The notes beneath the pieces were generated by a model. It did not search any database, was not told where the DNA came from, and worked only from the letters and a program-made list of their open reading frames with translations. This document shows, one piece after another, positions 1 to 5,059 of a DNA stretch of 5,332 nt. Each line of letters starts with the position of its first letter. Within the stretch, counting starts at the first letter, position 1. A program made the position numbers and the translations under genes. Source of the DNA: Acidobacteriota bacterium (GTDB lineage Bacteria; Acidobacteriota; Thermoanaerobaculia; Multivoradales; JAHEKO01); assembly GCA_027296385.1 (NCBI GenBank), contig JAPUJD010000275.1, forward strand, positions 1 through 5,332. Reading direction: 5' to 3'.

Positions 1-260
1 TTCGGGCTGTCGCTGTTGCCTGGCACGAAACAGCTGCCGGTGGGACCGAGGTGGTCGCACAGGCCGGCGTCGAAGTCCGCCTGGGTGCACTGCGAGCTCC
101 AGTGCATCGAGCCCGAGGTGTCGAACAGGAAGAAGACGGTGGGAAGCTCCTCGAAACCGGTGATCAACTTGCGGTCGTCGGCCTCCGCGACGCCGTCAAG
201 GCAAAGAGCCAGGCCGGCGACGAGGGCGAGTCGCAATAGGGAGTTCGAGGCTCGAGTCAT
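1..260 (-). CDS. pilY1: PilY1-like vWA-domain pilus tip protein, N-terminal part (3' end outside window)
   Basis: A frame starting at the ATG at 260, with GGAGA six bases upstream, runs open to the window edge for 86 codons. It begins MTRASNSLLRLALVAGLALC, a basic-plus-hydrophobic signal peptide probably cut after VAEA (24-27). After LITGFEELPTVFFL comes FDTSGSM (46-52), the DxSxS metal-ion-dependent adhesion site of a von Willebrand A domain, then Cys59, Cys68 and Cys77. A secreted vWA protein directly after pilV-pilW-pilX is the standard position of PilY1, the tip adhesin and retraction regulator of type IV pili. The C-terminal beta-propeller domain that would confirm PilY1 lies outside the window, so a different vWA protein cannot be excluded. 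C20 is not in a good lipobox because Leu precedes it. The gap of 29 bases from pilX suggests the same transcript but looser translational coupling. Confidence 0.8.
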   Translation of the reverse strand, partial: MTRASNSLLRLALVAGLALCLDGVAEADDRKLITGFEELPTVFFLFDTSGSMHWSSQCTQADFDAGLCDHLGPTGSCFVPGNSDSP

Positions 261-289
261 GACGATTCTCCAGTCTTTGACACTGACGT

Positions 290-859
290 TCAAAGCGCCG
301 TCTTCTCGGCCAGGTCGGCCGGACTCATCCATTGCAGGGCAAAGAGAGAGCTCGCGGGCGTGTTCCAGGGTTGGATATCGATCGTGGCGGCGAGGCGACG
401 TTGGGCCAGGGCGCCGCCCAGGGTTTGGCGCTGACCACGGGCCGGCAGGAGGATGTTGCAACGGCACAAGGCCTTGTTTTGGTAGGAACCGGCATTGTTG
501 ATCTCGCACAAATTGCACGGCCCGGACTGGGTCAGAATCAGCGGGCCGACCGAGACCTGACTGCGCACCAGCGGGTTGGGCGCCGATCCCGGAGTGTCGT
601 TGAGGATGTAGCTGTTGTTCGCGTCGTTGTTGACGTCGTAGAAGTAATCGCTGCCGACGAGGATACGGGCGGCGGCGATACCGATGCCGGCGTCGGTGGC
701 GTAGAAGACGCGCTCGAGGATGCGCTCGTTGGCGCCGATGCGGCTCTCGGTGCTGGTGACGAGCGCCAGCGAGAGACCCATCAGGGTGAGCACGACCAGG
801 AGCAGCAGGGTGGCGAGGTAGGCGCTGCCCTGCTCGCGTCGGTTGGTTCGGGCCTGCAT
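290..859 (-). CDS. pilX: PilX-like minor pilin
   Basis: This protein has 189 residues. The N-terminus MQARTNRREQG (1-11) is followed by SAYLATLLLLVVLTLMGLSLALVTSTESRIGANERILERVFYATDAGI, matching the PilX N-terminal domain pattern ('G.al...l..L.vLTllGl......E.r.a.N......af.aaeAg'). There is no GFTLxE motif; the residue five after the presumed cleavage is Ala16, as is common for PilX/GspK-type proteins. Four Cys, C115-x2-C118 and C132-x-C134, lie close together and may form disulfides or bind metal. The start ATG at 859 overlaps the preceding TGA (TGATG), with GAGGA seven bases upstream, so translation is coupled to pilW. The pilY1-like gene starts 29 bases after its stop. In Pseudomonas-type systems PilX belongs to the priming complex with PilV, PilW and PilY1; assignment here rests on N-terminal pattern and gene order. 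The C-terminal 100 residues have no similarity I can name. Confidence 0.8.
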   Translation of the reverse strand: MQARTNRREQGSAYLATLLLLVVLTLMGLSLALVTSTESRIGANERILERVFYATDAGIGIAAARILVGSDYFYDVNNDANNSYILNDTPGSAPNPLVRSQVSVGPLILTQSGPCNLCEINNAGSYQNKALCRCNILLPARGQRQTLGGALAQRRLAATIDIQPWNTPASSLFALQWMSPADLAEKTAL

Positions 860-2253
860 CAGAGATTCCTCAGGTCGATGATGGTGGTCAGGAGGAGCCG
901 GCGCCGGCGGCGATCGTCCTCGCCGTTGACCGGGTCGCCGGGCGCCATGCCATAGATGTGGTCTTCTATCGCGGCAATGGTAGGGGCGTAGTACCCACGG
1001 TCGCCCTTGGCTGCCATGCTCAGGGTCGTGACCCGCGCGTAGTAGAGTCGAGGCCGCGGCTGCGGACCAGAAAAGCTCGGCGGGGTGTTGCCGGACGCCG
1101 CGGTCGGCAGCCAGGGCAGCGACCCCAGGTTGGCGGTGTCAGCGGCGTCGTTGAACAACCAGTCGTCGAGACCGGTAGCGGCTCCGGCTCTTACGTCGCC
1201 GTCGACGATGATGTCGTCGGTGCCGACGTTGTTGGCATCGAAGTCGAAGAATCCGTTGGAGCTCGACGTGCCGTCGAAACTCGAGTCGAAGCCGAGAGCC
1301 ACCTGCAGATCTAGGATGCTGTCGGCCAGGTCGGTGATCCAACCGCCGGCCGGGTGAGCGATCTGGGTGCCGGGGTAGAAGCGGGCGACGCAGAGCCGCG
1401 GCGTCTCGGTGAGGTCATTGGGCTGGCGGACGTAGAAGCGGTACTCCTCGAGCAATGCCACGGTGCCGACGTTGACGAGATCGCGTGCTGGCAACCAGGG
1501 CGGATGAACGATGGCGCTGTCGGGGAAGACCCCATCGGCGGAGAGCAGCCCGTACTGGGCAGTGTAGATGCCGCCGCGGTTGTCATACGCGATCACGATC
1601 TGCGACACGACCGCGGGGTCGGGGTCGTAGCCCGCAACGATGGAATTGCCCGGGTTGAGCTGCGCGACGCCGTAGATCAGGTCGCTCAACCCGCTGACGA
1701 TGAGAAGCGCATCCTGGCGCCCGGTGACGACCGCGTTGACCAGCTCGCTCAAGTCCTGCGGCAATCCCGCGGGGCTGCGACTGGAGATCACGATAGTCCC
1801 GCCAGTGGCGGTCGTCGTGAGGTTCGCCGGGTTGGTCGAGGCGACGAAGAGCGGTGCCGAGTTGAAATGTCCACGGACAGTCAAGACGTCGGTGTTCTCC
1901 ACCACCAAGGGTGAGGTCGGGTTGCCGACCACCAGACGCTGGGTGGCGCTGGGCACGTTGTTGCGGACCGAGATCGCCGGGGTGATCGATGCCGGAGCCG
2001 ACGCCGCGGTGAAACCGGCTACGGCATAGCCCGGTAGACCGCCCCGCCCGGCCATGCGAACGGTACGCAGAAGTTCGCGCTGGGCGACGCGGGCCGACTG
2101 CTGGAGATCGGACTGGTGCAGTTGGGTCCGGGTGAGCTTGTTGGTGTAGTTGAACATGGCGAAAGCGCCGCCGAGCACCAAGCTCACCAGGACGAGGGCG
2201 ACGAGCAGCTCGATGAGCGTAAAGCCGCACTCGCGGTTCGTCGTGCGGCTCAT
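859..2253 (-). CDS. pilW: PilW-like minor pilin, long form
   Basis: A 464-residue prepilin, longer than most PilW proteins (roughly 250-400). The leader MSRTTNRECG (1-10) is cut before F11, giving FTLIELLVALVLVSLVLGG with Glu at position five (E15). The segment after the helix, QQSARVAQRELLRTVRMAGRGG (51-72), is the PilW-type amphipathic continuation. The C-terminal part contains DLQVALGFD (315-323), an Asp- and Gly-rich stretch (about 323-370, with DSSFDG, DFDANN and VDGDV) that could bind calcium, then YYARVTTLSM and the family-typical end TTIIDLRNL preceded by five Arg. The ATG at 2253 is used, with GAGGGG nine bases upstream; a TTG six bases earlier is only three bases from that site. The stop overlaps the pilX-like start by one base (TGATG). 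Role, by family: pilus tip or priming subunit next to PilY1. The central region (about 75-300) shows no motif I recognise. Confidence 0.85.
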   Translation of the reverse strand: MSRTTNRECGFTLIELLVALVLVSLVLGGAFAMFNYTNKLTRTQLHQSDLQQSARVAQRELLRTVRMAGRGGLPGYAVAGFTAASAPASITPAISVRNNVPSATQRLVVGNPTSPLVVENTDVLTVRGHFNSAPLFVASTNPANLTTTATGGTIVISSRSPAGLPQDLSELVNAVVTGRQDALLIVSGLSDLIYGVAQLNPGNSIVAGYDPDPAVVSQIVIAYDNRGGIYTAQYGLLSADGVFPDSAIVHPPWLPARDLVNVGTVALLEEYRFYVRQPNDLTETPRLCVARFYPGTQIAHPAGGWITDLADSILDLQVALGFDSSFDGTSSSNGFFDFDANNVGTDDIIVDGDVRAGAATGLDDWLFNDAADTANLGSLPWLPTAASGNTPPSFSGPQPRPRLYYARVTTLSMAAKGDRGYYAPTIAAIEDHIYGMAPGDPVNGEDDRRRRRLLLTTIIDLRNL

Positions 2254-2255
2254 CG

Positions 2256-2813
2256 TCAAAATCCCCTCAGGTTGACGAGATCGACTCGGCGTCCGGGGCC
2301 CAGGGGACTGTCCGGTGTCCGTTGGCCCTCGGTGATCACCATCAGCTCGCGAATGTGGACGGACGAGTCGAGACGGCTAGCGCTCAGTGGGTAGCCCGGG
2401 ACGGGATTCTTGAAGGTCGGCACGCCGGCCGCCGTGTCGCCGTCGTAGATCTCACGAATGTTGTACTGCTGAACGAAAGTTTCGCGAGTCCAGGTCGGGG
2501 TTCCGGTGAGCGGTGCGCCGCAGGTCACGAACTCCCAGCCCCGGCCCTGCTCGTAGTCCTGGCAGATCTGCTGGTAGGCAAGGCTGACCGGCGGGCGCAG
2601 GACCTCGCGGTCGAGCGGCAGCGGAACGAGCTCCTCCGAGCTCGAGCGCGAGTAGTTGGTCGACACCGTCGACTCCTTGCCCGAGAGATTCTGTATGACC
2701 GAGTTGGTAAAAAGCGGCATGATGCCGAGGGTGATGATGAGAACTAGGGCCGTGGCGACCAGGGCCTCGATGAGCGAGAACCCCGCCGCGCGGGTCGTGA
2801 CGAATCGGTTCAT
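2256..2813 (-). CDS. pilV: PilV/GspI-like minor pilin
   Basis: A 185-residue prepilin with leader MNRFVTTRAAG (1-11) and cleavage before F12. The mature start FSLIEALVATALVLIITLG keeps Glu at position five (E16). After the helix comes SRSSSEELVPLPLDRE (55-70), the PilV/GspI-type 'SxAxxLaxxPLD' stretch where the helix leaves the membrane. Two Cys, C84 and C98, could form a periplasmic disulfide. The protein ends VDLVNLRGF. The ATG at 2813 is preferred because GGGAGGAG lies five bases before it; a start 15 bases further upstream would sit over that Shine-Dalgarno and lengthen the leader. Its start overlaps the previous stop (ATGA), and the pilW-like ATG follows two bases after its TGA. In type IV pili PilV forms part of the minor-pilin tip complex with PilW, PilX and PilY1; membership here is inferred from order and fold. 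GspI is the alternative name. Confidence 0.85.
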   Translation of the reverse strand: MNRFVTTRAAGFSLIEALVATALVLIITLGIMPLFTNSVIQNLSGKESTVSTNYSRSSSEELVPLPLDREVLRPPVSLAYQQICQDYEQGRGWEFVTCGAPLTGTPTWTRETFVQQYNIREIYDGDTAAGVPTFKNPVPGYPLSASRLDSSVHIRELMVITEGQRTPDSPLGPGRRVDLVNLRGF

Positions 2814-3331
2814 CCGTTCTCCTCCCACTGCAGCTCAAAGGGATCCCAGGTTCTCAGTCGAATTCGAGCGGTGGACGCCGGGTCGAGCCGCACCTCGATC
2901 GCCCAGCCGGAGTGGTGGCCGAACTGGAAGGCGCCAGTGGCGTCGGCGCTACCGTCGGGGTTGAAGAGGACGAAGCCGCCGTCGCCGTTGACGGTGAAGT
3001 CGGTGACCAGGTCGAGAGTGACGCCGCCGGGCAGGTAGATCTCCTGCCGGAGAGCATCGGCGTCGTTGGGGTCGTTGCCCTGGAAGACTTGGACGCGGTT
3101 GTCGTAGCGCGCGATGACCCCGTACTGGAGCAGCTCGTTGATGGCGCGGAAGCGGGCCGCCCGCATCGCCGTCAACGTCTCTCGCCCCGCCTGTTTGAGC
3201 TTGATCTTGTTGGTGATCTGCCACAGCGCCGGTATGCCGACGGCCATCGATATGCCGATCACGGCGAGCGCGACCAGGGTGCTGATCAGAGTGAAGCCGC
3301 CGGGGCGTTTTCGGTACTCAGATCGGTCCAT
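2810..3331 (-). CDS. FimT/GspH-family minor pseudopilin
   Basis: A 173-residue prepilin. The leader MDRSEYRKRPGG (1-12) is basic and would be cut by prepilin peptidase before F13; the mature helix begins FTLISTLVALAVIGISM. The globular part (about 60-165) has the FimT/GspH layout: RAARFRAINE after the helix, then strands with GGFVLFNPDGSADATGAFQF (119-138) and a final strand ending STARIRLRTW. The position five after cleavage is Ser17, where most class III pilins carry the Glu that pairs with the neighbouring N-terminus; GspK-type tip subunits are the known exception. In the family, FimT/FimU/GspH belong to the priming/tip complex and may bind DNA. First gene of a five-gene run: its TGA overlaps the next ATG by four bases (ATGA), so translation is coupled. 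It could be named gspH or fimT; sequence alone does not separate them. Confidence 0.85.
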   Translation of the reverse strand: MDRSEYRKRPGGFTLISTLVALAVIGISMAVGIPALWQITNKIKLKQAGRETLTAMRAARFRAINELLQYGVIARYDNRVQVFQGNDPNDADALRQEIYLPGGVTLDLVTDFTVNGDGGFVLFNPDGSADATGAFQFGHHSGWAIEVRLDPASTARIRLRTWDPFELQWEENG

Positions 3332-3336
3332 CGTGT

Positions 3337-3342
3337 CCCTCC
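3337..3342 (-). promoter_or_regulatory. Shine-Dalgarno GGAGGG fixing the fimT/gspH-like start
   Basis: GGAGGG sits five bases before the ATG at 3331. It decides the start in favour of this ATG over the open frame 72 codons further upstream, and it places a 12-residue prepilin leader ahead of the GFTLI motif. Confidence 0.85.
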
Positions 3343-3549
3343 GGAGCTGATTGATGGAGTGCCGGCGATCGTCGCCGTCGCCATAGCTCAGGGCGAGGTG
3401 CGTGCTGGATCGGGCTATGGCGCCCAACCCTCTGTCCCAAAAGAACTTACCGGGTCGGGCTAGCTCCGCTCCGGTCTCGGGCGGCGGCTGGATCTGTTTC
3501 TTTAATGTGAACCCCCCGGATCTCGTTTGAGGCAAGTCCGCCTCCACTC

Positions 3550-3555
3550 CTTATA
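3550..3555 (-). promoter_or_regulatory. Candidate -10 box (TATAAG) for the minor-pilin operon
   Basis: On the minus strand TATAAG matches five of six bases of TATAAT and lies just past the hairpin that follows the prepilin peptidase unit. No convincing -35 box is present 16-18 bases upstream. If used, it would start an mRNA near 3543 with a leader of about 210 bases before the first pilin start at 3331. It could equally be chance, and an activator-dependent promoter elsewhere in 3332-3601 is possible. Confidence 0.25.
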
Positions 3556-3575
3556 GCGTCAGGCGGCGATGAAAC

Positions 3576-3618
3576 ATGCCACTGGGGTTCGAACCGGATC
3601 GCTACCGGTGTGTGGCAT
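3576..3618 (-). other. Imperfect nested hairpin downstream of the prepilin peptidase unit
   Basis: ATGCCAC (3576-3582) pairs perfectly with GTGGCAT (3612-3618). Inside it ACCGG (3593-3597) pairs with CCGGT (3605-3609). On the minus strand the outer stem is followed by GTTTCATC, only three consecutive Ts. It may act as a weak terminator or mRNA 3' end for the peptidase/small-ORF transcript, or belong to the leader of the next operon. The segment GGTTCGAACC inside it resembles a tRNA T-loop, but no tRNA fold can be built around it. Confidence 0.35.
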
Positions 3619-3718
3619 CATTCGGCCGCATCCCGAAGGAGAGCACCCAGCGCGCGACGGTCGACACCAAAACGAGCAGCAGCGTCACCAGGGGCAACAG
3701 GATCGAGACCTCCCGCAC
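3602..3718 (-). CDS. Candidate 38-residue single-span membrane peptide
   Basis: A GTG-initiated frame begins 23 bases after the prepilin peptidase stop and ends at a TAG. It encodes MREVSILLPLVTLLLVLVST followed by VARWVLSFGMRPNDATHR. Residues 5-22 form one uncharged hydrophobic helix, flanked by Arg/Glu before it and a basic, polar tail after it. About nine codons in ten end in G or C, the bias of the genuine neighbours, which is why I list it despite its size. Against it: no Shine-Dalgarno is visible, the start is GTG directly after an in-frame TAG, and the last codons overlap one arm of a hairpin. It is not a family I recognise. Co-expression with the peptidase suggests a membrane accessory role, but that is inference. 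Confidence 0.4.
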   Translation of the reverse strand: MREVSILLPLVTLLLVLVSTVARWVLSFGMRPNDATHR

Positions 3719-3741
3719 CTAGCCGATGCGCGGCGGTCGCT

Positions 3742-4509
3742 TCACAGCAGGCTCAGATAGGCGTCGATCCAGTGTCCGCGAGAGAACAGGGCGACCAGGG
3801 CGCCGACGGCGAGGAAGGTGCCGAAGGGTAGCTTCGAGGTCAGGGCCAGCCGCCGCACGGCCATCAGCAGGAGGCCGACCAGCGCCCCGGCCAGGGCGCC
3901 GGAAAAGAGGGCGAGGAGAACGCCCTTCCAGCCCAGAAAGGCACCGATCAGTGCCATCAGGTTGACGTCGCCGAGGCCCATGCCCTCTTCTTCGCGCAGC
4001 CAGAACCAGACGTTGATCAGCAGGATCAGGGCTCCGGCTCCGATCAGCGTGCCGATGAGGGCGTCGAGCATTGTGACGCCGTCGATCCAGGGCTGTAGCG
4101 CCAAGCCCAACGCGATTCCCGGCAGCGTCAACTTGTCGGGCAGGATCATGTGCTCGAGGTCGATCAGGCCGAGCGCCACCATCAGGCTGCAGAAAAGGGC
4201 TGCAGCAACAGCCTGAAGGCTCCAGCCGAAGATCAGGGCGCAGGCCACGAAAAGCGTTGCCGTCGCGACCTCGACTAGCGGGTAGCGCAGCGAGATCGGC
4301 GCGGCACAAGTCCGGCAGCGGCCGCGCAGCAGCAGGTAGCTCAGCACCGGGATGTTGTCGTAGGCCTTGATCGGGGCCTCGCAGGCCGGACAGCAAGACG
4401 CCGGGCGGACCGTGGAGAGACCTCGCGGCAGTCGGTGGACGACGACGTTGAGGTAACTGCCGACGACCAGACCGCCCAGGGCCACCGGAATCAGGAAAGG
4501 CAACGGCAC
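3742..4509 (-). CDS. pilD: Prepilin peptidase / N-methyltransferase (A24 family)
   Basis: An inner-membrane aspartic protease (255 residues) that cleaves the leader of type IV pilins and pseudopilins after the conserved Gly and, in two-domain forms, N-methylates the new N-terminus. The N-terminal domain has GSYLNVVVHRLPRG (residues 17-30). Next come two Cys pairs, C40-x2-C43 and C65-x2-C68, the zinc-binding motif, flanking YDNIPVLSYLLLRG. PISLRYPLVE (71-80) follows. The catalytic Asp residues are D117 (LGLIDLEH) and D181 (GMGLGDVNL). Several hydrophobic spans follow. The length is slightly below the 270-290 usual for PilD. The GTG at 4509 is chosen because it places the first hydrophobic segment correctly; no good Shine-Dalgarno precedes it, so translation may depend on coupling with the upstream gene. 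The frame stays open far upstream, but that extension is low-complexity antisense-like sequence over the M20-like gene. One oddity is that the family's usual GDVK is GDVN here. Targets presumably include the pilins encoded on both sides. Confidence 0.95.
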   Translation of the reverse strand: MPLPFLIPVALGGLVVGSYLNVVVHRLPRGLSTVRPASCCPACEAPIKAYDNIPVLSYLLLRGRCRTCAAPISLRYPLVEVATATLFVACALIFGWSLQAVAAALFCSLMVALGLIDLEHMILPDKLTLPGIALGLALQPWIDGVTMLDALIGTLIGAGALILLINVWFWLREEEGMGLGDVNLMALIGAFLGWKGVLLALFSGALAGALVGLLLMAVRRLALTSKLPFGTFLAVGALVALFSRGHWIDAYLSLL

Positions 4510-4544
4510 CGACGAATTGTACGGGAAGTGCTCGCCGGCCGCCC

Positions 4545-4937
4545 CTAGTCGAGCTCTGGCTGGGCCTCGCAGGCCCCGAGGCGCCGGAGCTCGACTTCCT
4601 TGCCGAGAGCGCGATCGAGACTCCGCAAAGCCGCCGCAGGATCGGTCACTGAGGCGCTCAACCGGAGCTCTACTTCGGCGGCGGCGCGAGGCGGTATGAC
4701 GTTGATCGCCAGGGCGCCGGCTAGCGCCACGATGCGCCCGCCGTGGATGCCTTCCGCCGCCTCGACCCACTGTGGCAGTCGGTCGAGGGCCCGGATCAGA
4801 CGATGAGGCGCCGCATGGCGCAGCACCGTGGCGCCGTGGGCGCTCGGACCCACCGCGGAGATTTCCACCAACAGGCACTCGGTCGCCGGCGGCGCGGTGG
4901 GCGTGAGAGCGAGGAGTAGGGCGACGAGCCTTGGCAT
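4545..4937 (-). CDS. Stand-alone M20-peptidase dimerisation-like domain protein
   Basis: This encodes 130 residues. Residues 4-11 are Leu/Ala/Val-rich (LVALLLAL) and may be a short signal peptide or anchor. Residues 23-95 resemble the dimerisation (lid) domain of M20 metallopeptidases such as ArgE, DapE and carboxypeptidase G2. They run VEISAVGPSAHGA, then a helix LIRALDRL, then GGRIVALAGALAINVIPPRAAAEVELRL, matching the family pattern 'v.G..aHas...ai..l..l....GG.a.NvvPd.a.aevdiR'. The catalytic half of M20 enzymes, with its metal-binding His, Asp and Glu residues, is absent. An in-frame TAG lies four codons before the ATG, so this is not simply a longer gene in the same frame. Predicted role: not a hydrolase by itself; it may be a fragment, a decoy or a partner subunit. 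Codon use is as GC3-rich as its neighbours, which argues against recent decay. The prepilin peptidase starts 35 bases after its stop, so co-transcription is likely. The domain call is by eye. Confidence 0.6.
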   Translation of the reverse strand: MPRLVALLLALTPTAPPATECLLVEISAVGPSAHGATVLRHAAPHRLIRALDRLPQWVEAAEGIHGGRIVALAGALAINVIPPRAAAEVELRLSASVTDPAAALRSLDRALGKEVELRRLGACEAQPELD

Positions 4938-4950
4938 GACACTGGGAGTC

Positions 4951-4979
4951 TAGTGTAGTGCGGGCAAGTAGTGCGGGCA
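4951..4979 (-). promoter_or_regulatory. Candidate promoter of the M20-like/prepilin peptidase unit
   Basis: On the minus strand CTGCCC (4979-4974; 3 of 6 bases match TTGACA) and TACACT (4956-4951; 4 of 6 match TATAAT) are separated by exactly 17 bases. The -10 box ends 13 bases before the ATG at 4937, so a start about seven bases further on would leave a 5' leader of only some six or seven bases. No Shine-Dalgarno is visible before that ATG, which fits a nearly leaderless mRNA. The boxes are weak matches, and the assignment rests mainly on spacing and on the terminator just upstream. Confidence 0.3.
4956..4979. repeat. Two-copy 11-base direct repeat (period 13)
   Basis: On the plus strand TAGTGCGGGCA occurs at 4956-4966 and again at 4969-4979, separated by AG. 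The pair fills the space between the terminator and the start of the downstream 130-residue gene. It could be a transcription-factor site pair or a chance tandem duplication. It overlaps the candidate promoter described separately. Confidence 0.6.
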
Positions 4980-4980
4980 G

Positions 4981-5012
4981 AAAAATGGCGGCGTCGCGTT
5001 GGCGACACCGCC
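4981..5012 (-). terminator. Rho-independent terminator after the GspG/pilin-like gene
   Basis: On the minus strand an 11-bp stem (5012-5002 pairing with 4997-4987; ten Watson-Crick pairs and one G-U) encloses a four-base loop, CAAC. One A and then five Ts (4985-4981) follow directly. The stem starts 47 bases after the TAA of the upstream pilin-like gene. This is the canonical intrinsic terminator form and separates that transcript from the prepilin peptidase unit. Confidence 0.85.
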
Positions 5013-5059
5013 GAGGGTAGGTCCTACGGAAATGACGGGATGCTTGTCGAGCTCGGCCC

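Larger units (their letters stand above)
3332..3601 (-). other. Intergenic leader region before the minor-pilin operon, no supported gene
   Basis: About 270 bases without a gene I can support. The fimT/gspH frame stays open upstream to a GTG at 3547, but its codons here include TTA, ACA, AAA and AGA and lack the neighbours' GC3 bias, so I read it as untranslated. A locally AT-richer patch lies around 3491-3511. The region must contain the operon's promoter unless transcription reads through from the peptidase. I see no tRNA or recognisable riboswitch, and only a weak promoter candidate. Confidence 0.5.

Noticed and set aside
332..955. A 207-residue plus-strand open frame across the pilX/pilW junction.
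   Set aside because: It lies antisense to two well-supported pilin genes and is Gly/Arg/Val/Asp-rich, typical of a shadow frame in high-GC coding DNA. The same holds for the other long plus-strand frames.
3420..3450. A possible sigma-54-type promoter around the TTGGGACAGAGGGTTGGG stretch on the minus strand.
   Set aside because: The GG and GC dinucleotides are not at the required -24/-12 spacing and the rest of the consensus does not match.
3576..3618. Possible tRNA, because GGTTCGAACC resembles a T-loop and a 7-bp stem encloses it.
   Set aside because: The five-base T-stem does not pair on either strand, the 7-bp stem encloses only 29 bases, and no D-arm or anticodon arm can be drawn.
3569..3831. 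Two plus-strand frames over the end of the prepilin peptidase and the gap after it.
   Set aside because: Arg/Gln/His-rich composition, no Shine-Dalgarno or domain pattern, and overlap with the peptidase and small-ORF frames, which fit the local codon bias better.
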